This document shows, one piece after another, positions 46,671 to 62,225 of a DNA stretch of 64,000 nt. This DNA is from Miltoncostaea sp963770865. GTDB lineage: Bacteria > Actinomycetota > Thermoleophilia > Miltoncostaeales > Miltoncostaeaceae. Position numbers and translations under genes: made by a program. The stretch spans positions 124,001 to 188,000 of the forward strand of contig CAVYRD010000010.1 in the NCBI GenBank assembly GCA_963770865.1, in the 5' to 3' direction. The notes below the pieces were generated by a model that saw only the letters and a program-made list of their open reading frames with translations, was not told where the DNA came from and searched no databases. Numbering within the stretch: the first letter of the stretch is position 1; the number at the start of each line of letters is the position of its first letter.

Positions 46671-46676
46671 GATACT
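46671..46676 (+). promoter_or_regulatory. Putative -10 box of leuS
   Basis: GATACT ends seven bases before the leuS ATG, which would place the transcription start at or next to the start codon. The same seven-base spacing is seen at comEA and comEC. No clear -35 box is visible. Confidence 0.35.
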
Positions 46677-46683
46677 CGCGCCG

Positions 46684-49221
<2,538 letters not shown>

Positions 49222-49257
49222 GCACACCGGGGGCGCCCCGCGCGCGCCCCGCGGTCC

Positions 49258-49263
49258 TAGCGT
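49258..49263 (+). promoter_or_regulatory. Putative -10 box of comEA
   Basis: TAGCGT fits the TAnnnT pattern and ends seven bases before the ATG of comEA. The same hexamer at the same distance precedes comEC, suggesting leaderless or nearly leaderless transcripts. Confidence 0.4.
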
Positions 49264-49270
49264 CGGGGGC

Positions 49271-49868
49271 ATGGATCGTCTGCTCCCCTGGCTGCGCCGC
49301 TCCGGCTGGGCGTACATCGCCGCCGCCCTCGCGCTCGCCCTCGCGGCGTGGCGCATCGGGCCGGGCGCGGGGGGCGGGGGAGGCCAGCCCGAGCGCGCGG
49401 CGGCGAGCGTGCCGGTGCGGGTCGACGCCCCCTCCGGGCCGAAGGGCCTCGTCCACGTGGCGGGCGCCGTGCGGCGCCCGGGCGTCTACGCCGATCGCGC
49501 CCGGCGCGCGCGTCGTCTCGGTCATCCGGCGCGCGGGCGGGCCGACCCGCCGCGCCGACCTCTCGGCGCTCAACCTGGCGGCGGTGCTGCAGGACGGCCA
49601 GCAGGTGCTCGTCCCCTCCCGCGTCCCGGCCGCCGGCGCGGCGCCGGCGGGCGCGGCGGCGGGCGCCGCGGCGGGCGGCCCGATCAGCCTGTCGTCGGCC
49701 GACGCGGCCGCGCTGGACGAGCTCGACGGCATCGGCCCGACGCTCGCCGCGCGCATCGTGGAGTGGCGCGCGGCTCACGGTGGCTTCGCCTCGGTCGATC
49801 AACTCCTCGAGGTGCCCGGCATCGGCCCGGCGCGGCTCGAGTCGCTGAAGTCGCGCGTCGTGCCATGA
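49271..49868 (+). CDS. comEA: ComEA-type DNA-uptake protein, one frameshift
   Basis: ComEA binds incoming double-stranded DNA at the outer membrane face. Residues 1-32 hold a single membrane helix (GWAYIAAALALALAAWRIG), then a linker and the SLBB-like domain beginning KGLVHVAGAVRRPGVYADR. The frame breaks near 49495. The other frame gives GARVVSVIRRAGGPTRRADL, NLAAVLQDGQQVLVPSR, an alanine-rich spacer and two helix-hairpin-helix units: ALDELDGIGPTLAARIVEWR and FASVDQLLEVPGIGPARLES. The end matches the family. ComEC follows after ftsH, an unusual insertion in what is normally an adjacent comEA-comEC pair. Confidence 0.85.
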
Positions 49869-49957
49869 GGGGGGCCGTTCCCGGCCGATGTGGTCTATCC
49901 TCACCCGACAACCGACGGTGACGGCGGCCGCGGACGAGCCCCGGAGAGGGAGCAGGG

Positions 49958-51898
<1,941 letters not shown>

Positions 51899-51907
51899 CG
51901 GGGCGGA

Positions 51908-51926
51908 TGACGGGCTCAGCCCGTCA
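51908..51926 (+). terminator. Hairpin after ftsH
   Basis: TGACGGGC and GCCCGTCA (8-base perfect stem) flank the loop TCA ten bases after the ftsH stop. There is no T-tract, so it could be a GC-only terminator. The following 250 bases to comEC contain no recognised gene. Confidence 0.55.
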
Positions 51927-52166
51927 GGCCCCCGCGCGTGGACGGCACGTTCGACGCGGGAGCGGCGCGCCCGGTCGCGCTTCGCGGCCCCGGGCCGCGA
52001 GATCCCCCTGCAGATCGGAATGCGCGCCACCGTCTGAGTCGTGACCGCGGCGCCCCACGCCGGGCATGGGCTCCATCGCGCCGGGCTGAGGATGTCGGAC
52101 CGGTCTGCGGCACGGCCCGGTGGCGGAGTCGTCACGTCCGTCACACGCCGGCGAGTCGGGGCCGCC

Positions 52167-52172
52167 TAGCGT
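52167..52172 (+). promoter_or_regulatory. Putative -10 box of comEC
   Basis: TAGCGT seven bases before the GTG start of comEC, identical in sequence and spacing to the box before comEA. This supports the choice of GTG 52180 and suggests shared regulation of the competence genes. Confidence 0.4.
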
Positions 52173-52179
52173 CGGACGG

Positions 52180-54546
52180 GTGGATGCGCGGGCACACACG
52201 CCGCACGCCGGGGCCCTGCGGCTGGCGCCGCACCTCGTGCTGGGGGCGTTCTGCGCGGGGCTCGCTCTGGCGCTCGCCGGGCGGGTGCCCGCGGGCCCGG
52301 GGGCGGCGCTCTGCGCCGCCACGGCCCTCGCCGCGGGCGGGTGCGCCGCGGGGCGGCGGGCGGGGTCTGCCCTGGCCCTGCTGTGCGCGGCCGCCCTGCT
52401 GGCCGGCGCGGTGTGGGGCGGGGTGCGGATCGCGCGGACGACCGCGCCCGACCTCGACCTTCCGACGACGGTGCGGGGCACGGTGGTGCTCGACGCGCCG
52501 ATGGCGCCCGACGGCCGGGGCGGCCTGCGGGGCCGGGCCGTGGCGGAGCGGCTCGACGCGCGCGACGGGCCACCGGTGCCGGCGGGGACGCGGCTGCTGC
52601 TGGAGCTGGGCGGCTCCGGGTCGCCGCCGCCCCCGGGCGCGCGCCTGTGGGTCGCGGGGAGGCTGAGCCCGGCCGCGGGGCCCCGGTCGGCCGGCTGGTG
52701 GCGGGCGTGGCTGGCGCGCCAGGGCATCGCCGCCCGGCTCGCGCCGGACGTCACGCGCCGCGAGGGCCGGCGCGGCGGGCTGGCGGGCCTGCGCGACCGC
52801 TGGCGCGAGTGGGCCGGGCGCCACGCGGGGGCCGGCCTCTCGGGCGACCGGGCGGCCATCGTGCGCGGGATGGCGCTCGGCGGCGGGGCGGGGCTGTCGG
52901 AGGAGGCGGCGGCCGACTTCCGCGACGCGGGGCTCTGGCACCTGCTGGCCGTCTCGGGGCAGAACGTCGCGGTGGTGGCGGTCGCGGTGCTGGGCCTGCT
53001 CGGCGCCCTCGGGGTGCGGCGGCGGCCGGCGGTGGCGATGGCCGGGGCGGTGATGGCGCTCTACTGCCTCGCGTGCGACGGCGGGGCGTCGGTGGGGCGG
53101 GCGGGGATCGTTGGGGGGCTCGGCCTGCTGGCGGAGCTCCGCTCGGCGCCCCGCGAGCGCTGGTACCTGATGCTGGTCGGGCTCGCGGTGCTGCTGGCCT
53201 GGCAGCCGCGCTCGCTCGGCGACCCGGGGCTGCAGCTGTCGTTCGCGGCGGTGGCCGGGCTCTTCCTGCTGGCGCCGCCGCTGGCGGCGTGGCTCGCCGG
53301 CTGGGTGCCGGAGCGGATCGCCGGGCTGGCCGCCCTCGCCGCCGCGGCGAGCCTGGCCACCGCGCCGGTCGTGGTCTGGCACTTCGGGCGCCTGTCGCTG
53401 GCGGGCCTCGCCCTCAACGTCGTGGCGGTGCCGCTGGCGGCGCCGGTGGTGGTGCTCGCGCTGGCCGGCATCCTGGCCGGGGCGCTCGTCCCGGCCGCCG
53501 GCGTCGCGCTGGCGTGGGTCGCGGGGCTCGGCGCGGAGGCGCTGCTGCTGGCCTCCCGGGCGGCCGCGGCGGTCCCGGGCGCGGCGGTGGACCTGCCGGC
53601 GGCGGCCGCGCCCGCCCTCCTGGCGGTGGCGCTGGCGCCGCTCGGGCTGGCCGCGCTCGCGCGTCCGGGGGGCCGGGCGGCCGAGCGGGCGCGGCGTCTG
53701 CCCTGGGGTGCGCTGGCGGCGCTGGCCGTCGCGCTCGGGGGCGCCGGGTGGGCCCTCGGGAGGCCCGGCCCGGCGCCGCCGTGGCCGGCGACGGCGGCGG
53801 TCACGGCGCTCGACATCGGCCAGGGCGACGCGATCCTGCTGCGCAGCCCCGACGGCGCGGCGGCCGTGTTCGACACCGGCCCGCCGGGCGACCCGGCGCC
53901 GGTGGTCGCGGCGCTGCGGCGCGAGGGCGTCCGGCGCCTCGACGCCGTGGTCATGACCCACGACTCGCTCGACCACATCGGCGGGGTCACGGACATCCTC
54001 GCCCGCTTCCCGGTTGCGGTCGTGCTCCACCCGCCCGACCCGGTGGACGGCTGGGAGCCCGCGGCGCGCGCCGCGATCGCGGCGGCGGAGAGTCGCGGCG
54101 TGCCGGTGCGCGTGATCCGGGCGGGGGCGGTCCTGCAGCTGGGCGAGTGGCGCGTGCGCGTGCTCTCGCCGGCGGGGCGGCGGCCCGCCGGGGCCGACCC
54201 CAACCCGTGGAGCCTGGTGGCGCGGGCGTCGGCGGGTCCGCTCGACGCGCTGCTCACGGCCGACGCCGAGAGCGACGCGCTCGCGCCGCTGGTGACCGGG
54301 TCGGTGGACGTGCTGAAGGTCTCCCATCACGGGTCGGAGGACGCCGGCCTGCCCGCGGAGCTGACGCGGCTGCGGCCGCGGGTGGCCCTGATATCGGCGG
54401 GGGATGACAACCCCTTCCGGCACCCCCGGCCGGAGACGCTCGCGGCCCTCGCGGGAGCCGGGGTGGCCGCCTGGCGCACCGACCTGGCGGGCGACGTCAC
54501 CGTGACGCTCGCCCGGGGAGCGCTGGCCGTCGAGGGCACCCGCTAG
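52180..54546 (+). CDS. comEC: ComEC/Rec2 DNA-uptake channel
   Basis: ComEC forms the membrane channel that takes up single-stranded DNA. The 788-residue protein begins with three hydrophobic helices, has an external soluble DUF4131 domain (about 80-190), then the Competence domain (from AIVRGMALGGGAGLSEEAAA, including LWHLLAVSGQNVAVVAVAVL and GDPGLQLSFAAVAGLFLLAP). The C-terminus is a metallo-beta-lactamase fold: ALDIGQGDAILLRSP, VVMTHDSLDHIGG (HxxxDH) and VLKVSHHGSEDAGLP. GTG 52180 was preferred over upstream GTG 52120 because of the promoter-like TAGCGT. The gene is intact, so the organism may be naturally transformable. Confidence 0.9.
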   Translation: MDARAHTPHAGALRLAPHLVLGAFCAGLALALAGRVPAGPGAALCAATALAAGGCAAGRRAGSALALLCAAALLAGAVWGGVRIARTTAPDLDLPTTVRGTVVLDAPMAPDGRGGLRGRAVAERLDARDGPPVPAGTRLLLELGGSGSPPPPGARLWVAGRLSPAAGPRSAGWWRAWLARQGIAARLAPDVTRREGRRGGLAGLRDRWREWAGRHAGAGLSGDRAAIVRGMALGGGAGLSEEAAADFRDAGLWHLLAVSGQNVAVVAVAVLGLLGALGVRRRPAVAMAGAVMALYCLACDGGASVGRAGIVGGLGLLAELRSAPRERWYLMLVGLAVLLAWQPRSLGDPGLQLSFAAVAGLFLLAPPLAAWLAGWVPERIAGLAALAAAASLATAPVVVWHFGRLSLAGLALNVVAVPLAAPVVVLALAGILAGALVPAAGVALAWVAGLGAEALLLASRAAAAVPGAAVDLPAAAAPALLAVALAPLGLAALARPGGRAAERARRLPWGALAALAVALGGAGWALGRPGPAPPWPATAAVTALDIGQGDAILLRSPDGAAAVFDTGPPGDPAPVVAALRREGVRRLDAVVMTHDSLDHIGGVTDILARFPVAVVLHPPDPVDGWEPAARAAIAAAESRGVPVRVIRAGAVLQLGEWRVRVLSPAGRRPAGADPNPWSLVARASAGPLDALLTADAESDALAPLVTGSVDVLKVSHHGSEDAGLPAELTRLRPRVALISAGDDNPFRHPRPETLAALAGAGVAAWRTDLAGDVTVTLARGALAVEGTR

Positions 54547-54549
54547 TCT
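54544..54549 (+). promoter_or_regulatory. Putative -10 box of holA
   Basis: TAGTCT starts at the comEC stop codon and ends nine bases before the holA ATG. It has the same TAnnnT pattern as the boxes before comEA and comEC. Confidence 0.3.
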
Positions 54550-54558
54550 GGCCGGTCG

Positions 54559-55629
54559 ATGGCCCCGGAACCCCTCAAGCCCGCGTACGTCATCTGGGGC
54601 GAGGACCGGGCCACGATCGACCGGGCCGTCGCGCGCCTCATCGCGCGCGTCGAGCGCGAGGGCGGCATGCCGCCGGAGCGGCTCGCGGCCGAGGAGACCC
54701 CGGGCGGCGACGTCGTGGCCGCGTGCGAGGCGCTCTCGTTCGGCGGCCTGCGCCTGGTGCTCGTCGAGGGGGCCGACGCCTGGAAGGCCGCCGACGCGGC
54801 GCCGCTCGTGTCCTACCTCGAGGCGCCCAACGAGTCGTCGTGCCTGGCGCTGATCTCGGCCGGGCCGCTCACGCCCGCGCTGCACGCGGCGGTCGTCGCC
54901 CTCGGGGGCGAGCTGCGCTACGGGCCCGACCCCAAGGCCAAGCGCGGCGAGCGGATGAAGTGGCTGGTGGACCACTTCCGCTCGGAGGTCGCGCGGGCGG
55001 GCGGCTCGGTGTCGCCGGCCCTGGCGCGCACGGTCGTCGAGCGGGTGATGGTCGACAGCGCCGACGCGCGCAAGGCCGGCCTGACGGCGATGGACCTGGC
55101 CCGCGAGGCGGAGAAGCTTGCCGCGTACGCCGACGGCGAGCCGGTCACGGCCGAGATGATCGCCGCGCTGGTGCCCGCCCACCCCGACGCGAAGGTCTAC
55201 GAGCTGGCCGACGCGATCGCCTCGGCCAACGCCCCGCTCACCTTCGACCTGCTGCAGGAGCTCGCGACCGGCGAGCACCCGGCGCCGCCGATCCTGATGC
55301 AGGTGCAGCTCGCCAACCGCTTCCGCGCCCTGTCGCAGGCCCAGGACCTCGGCCCGGGCGCGTCGCCGGACGCGGTGAGCGCGGCGACCGGCATCAAGGG
55401 CTTCCCGGCGCGCATCCTGGCCGAGCAGGCCCAGGCGATGCCGCCGGGCGCGGCGCGGCAGGCCGTCGCGCGCCTGGCGGCGCTGGAGCTCGACCTGCGC
55501 GTCTCCGCCCAGCGCGACTTCGGGCGCTCACCCGGTGACGGGGAGCGCCTGGTGCTCGAGACCGCGGCGCGGGACCTGCTCGCCCTGGCGCGCGGCGATC
55601 GGCCGGCGCCGGGCGCGCGCCGGGGCTAG
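54559..55629 (+). CDS. holA: DNA polymerase III subunit delta
   Basis: The delta subunit opens the sliding clamp in the clamp-loader complex. The 356-residue length is normal. The start AYVIWGEDRATIDRAVARLI is the family N-terminus, but the usual Walker-like GxxxF is replaced by GEDRA, as in many delta subunits that do not bind ATP. Other family text is LRLVLVEGADAWKAADAAPL and the helical middle KVYELADAIASANAPLTFDL with LLQELATGEHPAPPILMQVQ. It follows comEC, the usual order in many bacteria, and converges on rpsT with a four-base overlap. Confidence 0.9.
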   Translation: MAPEPLKPAYVIWGEDRATIDRAVARLIARVEREGGMPPERLAAEETPGGDVVAACEALSFGGLRLVLVEGADAWKAADAAPLVSYLEAPNESSCLALISAGPLTPALHAAVVALGGELRYGPDPKAKRGERMKWLVDHFRSEVARAGGSVSPALARTVVERVMVDSADARKAGLTAMDLAREAEKLAAYADGEPVTAEMIAALVPAHPDAKVYELADAIASANAPLTFDLLQELATGEHPAPPILMQVQLANRFRALSQAQDLGPGASPDAVSAATGIKGFPARILAEQAQAMPPGAARQAVARLAALELDLRVSAQRDFGRSPGDGERLVLETAARDLLALARGDRPAPGARRG

Positions 55630-55898
55630 GCGGGGGTGGCCACCTTGTTGACCGTCCGGGCCACGCGGCTCTTCTTGCGCGCCGCGTTGTTGGCGTGAAT
55701 CACGCCCTCAGCGGATGCGCGGTCGATGAGGTGCTCGAGCTCGCGGGCGCGCGCGCCGATCGCGTCGCCGTCGCCGCTGGCGGCGGCGTCGTCGAGGCGA
55801 CGGAAGAGCGTCTTGATCGTCGAGCGGTACCTGAGGTTGCGGTCGCGCTGCTCGAGCGAGCGGCGGTTGCGCTTCTTCTGCTGCTTGATGTTCGCCAC
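55626..55898 (-). CDS. rpsT: 30S ribosomal protein S20
   Basis: S20 is a small helical protein that binds 16S rRNA early in 30S assembly. The 90-residue product starts MANIKQQKKRNRRSLEQRDR and ends with HANNAARKKSRVARTVNKVA, both hallmark segments. It is encoded on the opposite strand from its neighbours, the common arrangement beside holA. Its stop overlaps the holA stop by four bases. Confidence 0.95.
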   Translation of the reverse strand: MANIKQQKKRNRRSLEQRDRNLRYRSTIKTLFRRLDDAAASGDGDAIGARARELEHLIDRASAEGVIHANNAARKKSRVARTVNKVATPA

Positions 55899-55963
55899 GC
55901 GGGGCGTCCTCCATGGGTCGGTCGGCGCTGCATCGTAGCGGCCCGGCCGGATCGCGGCCAGAG

Positions 55964-57537
55964 GTGAGCGGGCAGACGCGGGCGCGCGGACGCGGGCGCT
56001 CGACCGCCATCTTCGCCGCGTGGACCGGGGTGAGCCGCGTCGCGGGCCTCGTGCGGGAGATGATCGCGGCCGCGATCTTCGGCACCACGGGCGCCATCAA
56101 CGCCTTCGTCATCGCGTTCGCGGTGCCCAACCTCCTGCGCAGCCTGGTGGCCGACTCGGCCCTGTCGGCGGCGTTCCTGCCGGTGTTCACGCAGCTGGAG
56201 GAGCAGGGTCGCCCGCGCGAGGCGCGGCGCCTCGCCGGAGCGCTCGTCGGCGTGATCGCGGTCGGGCTCGGGCTGATCAGCCTCCTGGCCGTCGTCACCG
56301 CGCCGTGGATCATGCCCCTGTTCGCCCCCGGCCTCTCGCCGCAGCTGCAGGACGAGACGGTCCGGCTCGCGCAGATCATGTTCCCGATCGTCGTGCTGCT
56401 CGGGCTGACGGGCCTGGTGTCGGCGATCCTCCAGGCGGGCGACCGGTTCGCGCCCACGGCGTTCGTGCCCGTGCTGTGGAACATCGTGATCATCGTCCTG
56501 CTCGTGATCGCGACGCCGTTCGTGTCCGAGGACGAGAAGATCACGGTCTACGCCGTCGCGATCCTCGTCGGGACCCTCGCGCAGCTGCTGTGGCTGCTCC
56601 CCTCGCTGCGCGGCCTCGGGCCGTTCCCGCTGTCGCTGGGATTCAGCAACCCGCACGTGAGCCGGGTGCTGGTGCTGATGCTGCCGGTCACCATCGGGCT
56701 CGGGCTCATCAACGTGAACCTCGTCGTGGACGGCATCTTCGCCACGCTGGTCTCCGACGACGCCCCCCGGGCCATCGACGCCGCGTTCCGCCTCTACCTC
56801 CTGCCGCAGGGCATCTTCAGCGTCGCCATCGCCACGGTGCTGTTCCCGGCCATCTCGCGCCTGGCCGCGCGCGGCGACACGGAGGGGATGCGCACGACGC
56901 TGGCCGACGGCCTGCGCCAGATCTTCTTCATGCTGCTGCCCGCCTCGGCGTTCCTGCTCGTCCTGGCCGAGCCGACGGTGCGCCTGGTGTACGAGCGCGG
57001 GGCCTTCGACGCCGCCAGCACCGAGCTGACGGCGACGGCGCTCACGTACTTCGCCATCGGGCTGGCGTTCAACGGGGCCAGCCTGCTGGTCATCCGCGCG
57101 TTCTTCAGCCTGCAGATGCCGCTGGTGGCGACCAAGGTCGCGGCCTTGGGCGTGGTGCTGAACGTGGTCCTGGACGCCGCGTTCTACAAGCCCCTCGGCA
57201 CCGGCGGCATCCCGCTGTCCACCTCCATCTCGAGCATCGCCACGTTCCTCGTGCTCGTCTGGCTGCTGGAGCGCGAGCTGGGCGGGCTGCACCGCGCGTG
57301 GATCATCGACGGGGTGATGCGGAGCCTCGTGGCGGCCGGCGTCTCGGTGCTCTTCGCGTGGAGCGTCTGGCGCACGCTCGACGAGGCCCTCGGCCGGTCA
57401 ACCATCGCCCAGATCGTGACGATGGCGTTCACGCTGGCGGCCTCGGCGGCCGGGGTGCTCGCGACCGCGTTCGCCCTGGAGATGCACGAGCTGAAGGCGC
57501 TCGCGCAGCTGCGGCGGTCGGCGGGCCGCCCGCTACA

Positions 57538-57541
<4 letters not shown>
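55964..57541 (+). CDS. murJ: Lipid II flippase MurJ
   Basis: MurJ exports lipid II for peptidoglycan synthesis. The 525-residue product has 14 predicted membrane helices. Family text includes TGVSRVAGLVREMIAAAIFG, then NAFVIAFAVPNLLRSLVADS, LSAAFLPVFTQLEEQG and the later YRLYLLPQGIFSVAIATVLF-type segment (seen as FRLYLLPQGIFSVAIATVLF). GTG 55964 was chosen; ATG 55913 is also in frame but lies in the divergent promoter region with rpsT. The stop overlaps the GTG of lepA (GTGA), starting a compact operon. No C-terminal pseudokinase extension, as found in mycobacterial MviN, is present. Confidence 0.9.
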
Positions 57542-59360
<1,819 letters not shown>

Positions 59361-59364
<4 letters not shown>

Positions 59365-60473
59365 GCACGACCCCCGTCCGCCACCTCTACCTGCACCTGC
59401 CCTTCTGCGCGTCGCGCTGCGGCTACTGCGCGTTCGTGGTCAACGTCGGCGCCCTCGGGCGCCGCGACTCCTACCTCGACGCGCTGTCGACCGAGCTGGA
59501 GATGGAGGCGCGGAGCGGCCTCCTCGGCCCCCTGGAGACGGTCTACCTGGGCGGCGGGACGCCGACGCTCATGCGCCCCCGGCGCATCGCGGCGCTGATG
59601 GAGCGCATCCGCCCGCTGCTGGCGCCCGGCGCCGAGGTGAGCATCGAGGCCAACCCCGAGACGGTCGACGGTCACGCCCTCGCCGCCCTGCGGCGGGCCG
59701 GGGTGACACGCCTGTCACTGGGGGTCCAGTCGTTCCAGCCGCACCTGCTGGCGGCCCTCGACCGGCAGGCGACGCCCGAGCAGGCACGGCGCCTCATGAC
59801 CTGCGCGCGGGCGGCCGGCTTCGCGGACGTCAGCATCGACCTGATCTTCGGCATCCCCGGCCAGAGCGCGGCCGACGTCGAGGCCGACCTCGCCGAGGCG
59901 CTCGCCGCCGGGCCGGACCACGTCTCCTGGTACGAGCTCGAGCTGAAGCCGGGCAGCGCCCTGGCGCGGGCGGGCACGCCGGCCTTCGACGAGGACGAGG
60001 GCGCCGACGCCTACCGGCGCATCGTGGCCGGGCTCGAGGACGCCGGCTACCGCTGGTACGAGACGGCGAACTTCGCCCGGCCCGGGCACGAGTGCCGCCA
60101 CAGCCTCGCCTACTGGGGGGCGGCGGACTACCTGGGCCTCGGCGTCGGCGCCGTCAGCACGGTCGCCGGCCGGCGCTGGCGCAACGCCCCGGGCCTCGAC
60201 GGCTACATCGGCGCGCTGGCCGACGGCCGCACGCCGCCGCGCACCTTCGAGGCGCTCGACGACGACGACGTCCGCCGCGAGCGCTGGATGCTCGGGCTGC
60301 GCCTGGACGGCGGCCTGCCGCTGGCCTGGGCCGGCCCGCCGGACCGCCCCGAGGCCCTCGAGCGCCTGAGCGGCGCCGGCCTGCTGCGCCACGACGCCGC
60401 CCACGTCGAGCTGACCCGCGAGGGCCGCTTCGTGCAGAACGCGATCCTCCACGAGCTCATGGACTACGCGTGA
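59361..60473 (+). CDS. hemW: Radical SAM heme chaperone HemW
   Basis: HemW binds heme and a [4Fe-4S] cluster and delivers heme to respiratory enzymes; it was formerly annotated as anaerobic coproporphyrinogen III oxidase. The 370-residue product shows the cluster motif CASRCGYC in HLYLHLPFCASRCGYCAFVV, the GGGTPT SAM-binding motif, and LSLGVQSFQPHLLAALDR. FGIPGQSAADVEADLAEALA and the C-terminal HemN_C text (GEADYLGLGVGA-like, seen as GAADYLGLGVGAVSTVAGRR) fit HemW better than HemN. GTG 59361 overlaps the lepA stop; its own stop overlaps hrcA. Confidence 0.9.
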
Positions 60474-61537
60474 GCGACGAGACCCCCGCCCAGGTCCCGG
60501 AGGAGGGCCTCAAGCCGCGCCAGGAGGTGATCCTGCGCACCGTCGTGGAGGAGCACATCTCCACGGGCGCCCCGGTGGGCAGCAAGAACATCGCCGGGCG
60601 CGAGGGGATCGACTTCGCCTCGTCCACGGTGCGCTACGAGCTGGCGCGCCTTGAGGAGCTGGGCTACCTCGACCACCCGCACACCTCGGCCGGGCGCGTC
60701 CCGACCGACCGCGGCTACCGCTACTACGTCGACACGCTCCTGCCGCGCGAGGCGCCGGCCCAGCCTCCGGCCCTGGTGGAGACGGCCCTCGACCTCACCG
60801 AGATGCGCCGCGAGGTGGACGCCGCCCTGGAGCGCCTCGCCGACGTGGTGGCCCAGGTGACCAACCTGCTGGCCATCGTCACGGCGCCGGCGCCGCAGTC
60901 GTCCTCCATCCGCCACGTCGAGGTGCTGCAGCTGCAGCCGCAGGTGGTGATGGTCGTGGTCATCACCTCGACCGGCGCCGTCACCAAGCGCGTCTTCGCG
61001 TTCGAGGGCCCGGTCGACACGGGCCTCTGCGAGTGGGCCGGGGCCTTCCTCAACGACCGGATCGTCGGCCTGACGGTGGGCTCGCGGATGGTGGAGGACC
61101 GGCTGGAGGACCGCTCGCTGTCGGCCGTCGAGCGCGCCTTCCTCGCCGTGCTGGCGCCCGCGGTCACCGAGCTCGACGCGCCGGCCTCCGGCAGCATCTT
61201 CGTCGGCGGCCAGGCGCGGTTCCTGGCCGAGCAGCGCCACCTCGACCTGATGGCGATCGACGCCCTCATGGAGAGCCTCGAGGAGCGCTACCAGCTCCTC
61301 GCGATGCTGCGCGGCGCCCTCAGCCGCAACCAGGTCTACCTGCGCATCGGCGGGGAGCTGCCCGATCGCAGCTTCGCCGGCCTCAGTATGGTGGCGGCCA
61401 ACTACGGGGTGGCGCGGCGCAACCTGGGCACCGTCTCGCTGTTCGGCCCGACCCGGATGGACTACCGCCTGGCCATGGCGACGGTCCGGGGGGCGGCCCA
61501 GATCCTGTCGCGTTACGTGGAGGGCGTGTATGAGTGA
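60470..61537 (+). CDS. hrcA: Heat-inducible transcription repressor HrcA
   Basis: HrcA represses heat-shock operons by binding CIRCE palindromes. The 355-residue product begins with a winged helix domain: RQEVILRTVVEEHISTGAPV, GSKNIAGREGIDFASSTVRY and ELARLEELGYLDHPHTSAGR, followed by VPTDRGYRYYVD. The central GAF-like dimer domain and the C-terminal signature NLGTVSLFGPTRMDYRLAMA are complete. GTG 60470 overlaps the hemW stop. I see no CIRCE copy (TTAGCACTC-N9-GAGTGCTAA) near here or before dnaJ, so its targets are elsewhere or use a variant site. Confidence 0.9.
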   Translation: MSDETPAQVPEEGLKPRQEVILRTVVEEHISTGAPVGSKNIAGREGIDFASSTVRYELARLEELGYLDHPHTSAGRVPTDRGYRYYVDTLLPREAPAQPPALVETALDLTEMRREVDAALERLADVVAQVTNLLAIVTAPAPQSSSIRHVEVLQLQPQVVMVVVITSTGAVTKRVFAFEGPVDTGLCEWAGAFLNDRIVGLTVGSRMVEDRLEDRSLSAVERAFLAVLAPAVTELDAPASGSIFVGGQARFLAEQRHLDLMAIDALMESLEERYQLLAMLRGALSRNQVYLRIGGELPDRSFAGLSMVAANYGVARRNLGTVSLFGPTRMDYRLAMATVRGAAQILSRYVEGVYE

Positions 61538-62225
61538 GGACGACGAGGGCCCGCGCCCCATCGACGACCGCTTCGAGATCCTCGAGGTCTGGCGGCGTCC
61601 CCTGCGCGGCGACGGCGCGGCGGCCGTGCGCGTCCTGGCCAAGGTCGAGGCCGGCGCCTACGGGCCCGAGGAGTACGCGGTCGGCATCAGCACGCGCCCC
61701 GACGCCCACCTCGCCCCGCTGCTCGACGAGGCCGACCTGTTCACCGGCCTGTCGTTCGCCGAGGCCCACTGGGTCGCGGCCGTGCTGGCGAGCGCCGCCG
61801 ACCGGGTCGAGGACGCCGAGAGCCTGCTGTTCGACCTGCGCGTGCCGGTCAACCTCGCATGGCGCGAGGTGGAGCTGGCCGCCGAGGTGATCGAGCCGGG
61901 CGGCCTGCGCTCGGCGCCGCTCGTGCCGTGGGAGCCGGAGGCCGAGTCCACCGGCGCCTCGCGCTACGCCATCGCCACCTTCACCCTCGACTGCGGCCAC
62001 CAGGCCGTGGAGCTGCTGCGCCAGGACCCCGACGCGGCGCCCTTCTGGGTGGAGGACGGCTCGGTGGACCATCTCGCGGCCCGCGACGCCCGCAGCCTGT
62101 CGCGGCTGCTCTACCGGGCGGCCAACCTCGAGGAGGCCCAGCGGATCATCGAGGAGGCCCAGGCCAACCTCGCCAAGCACCCCGACGACGACGAGCACGA
62201 CGACGACGCGCGGGGCGACCGGTGA
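61530..62225 (+). CDS. Uncharacterised soluble protein
   Basis: A 231-residue acidic protein that I do not recognise. The start ATG overlaps hrcA by eight bases, and the stop overlaps the GTG of plsC (GTGA), so it is translated from the same transcript. There is no signal peptide or membrane helix. The middle has alternating helix-rich text (SFAEAHWVAAVLASAADRVE, LRVPVNLAWREVELAAEVI), and the C-terminus ends in a run of aspartate, glutamate and histidine (HPDDDEHDDDARGD), possibly a metal-binding tail. The codon usage resembles its neighbours, so it is a native gene. Confidence 0.7.
   Translation: MSEDDEGPRPIDDRFEILEVWRRPLRGDGAAAVRVLAKVEAGAYGPEEYAVGISTRPDAHLAPLLDEADLFTGLSFAEAHWVAAVLASAADRVEDAESLLFDLRVPVNLAWREVELAAEVIEPGGLRSAPLVPWEPEAESTGASRYAIATFTLDCGHQAVELLRQDPDAAPFWVEDGSVDHLAARDARSLSRLLYRAANLEEAQRIIEEAQANLAKHPDDDEHDDDARGDR

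Noticed and set aside
52141..55278. 1045-codon minus-strand frame opposite comEC/holA
   Set aside because: Composition is dominated by Arg, Gly and Gln with no domain text; it shadows two intact conserved genes.
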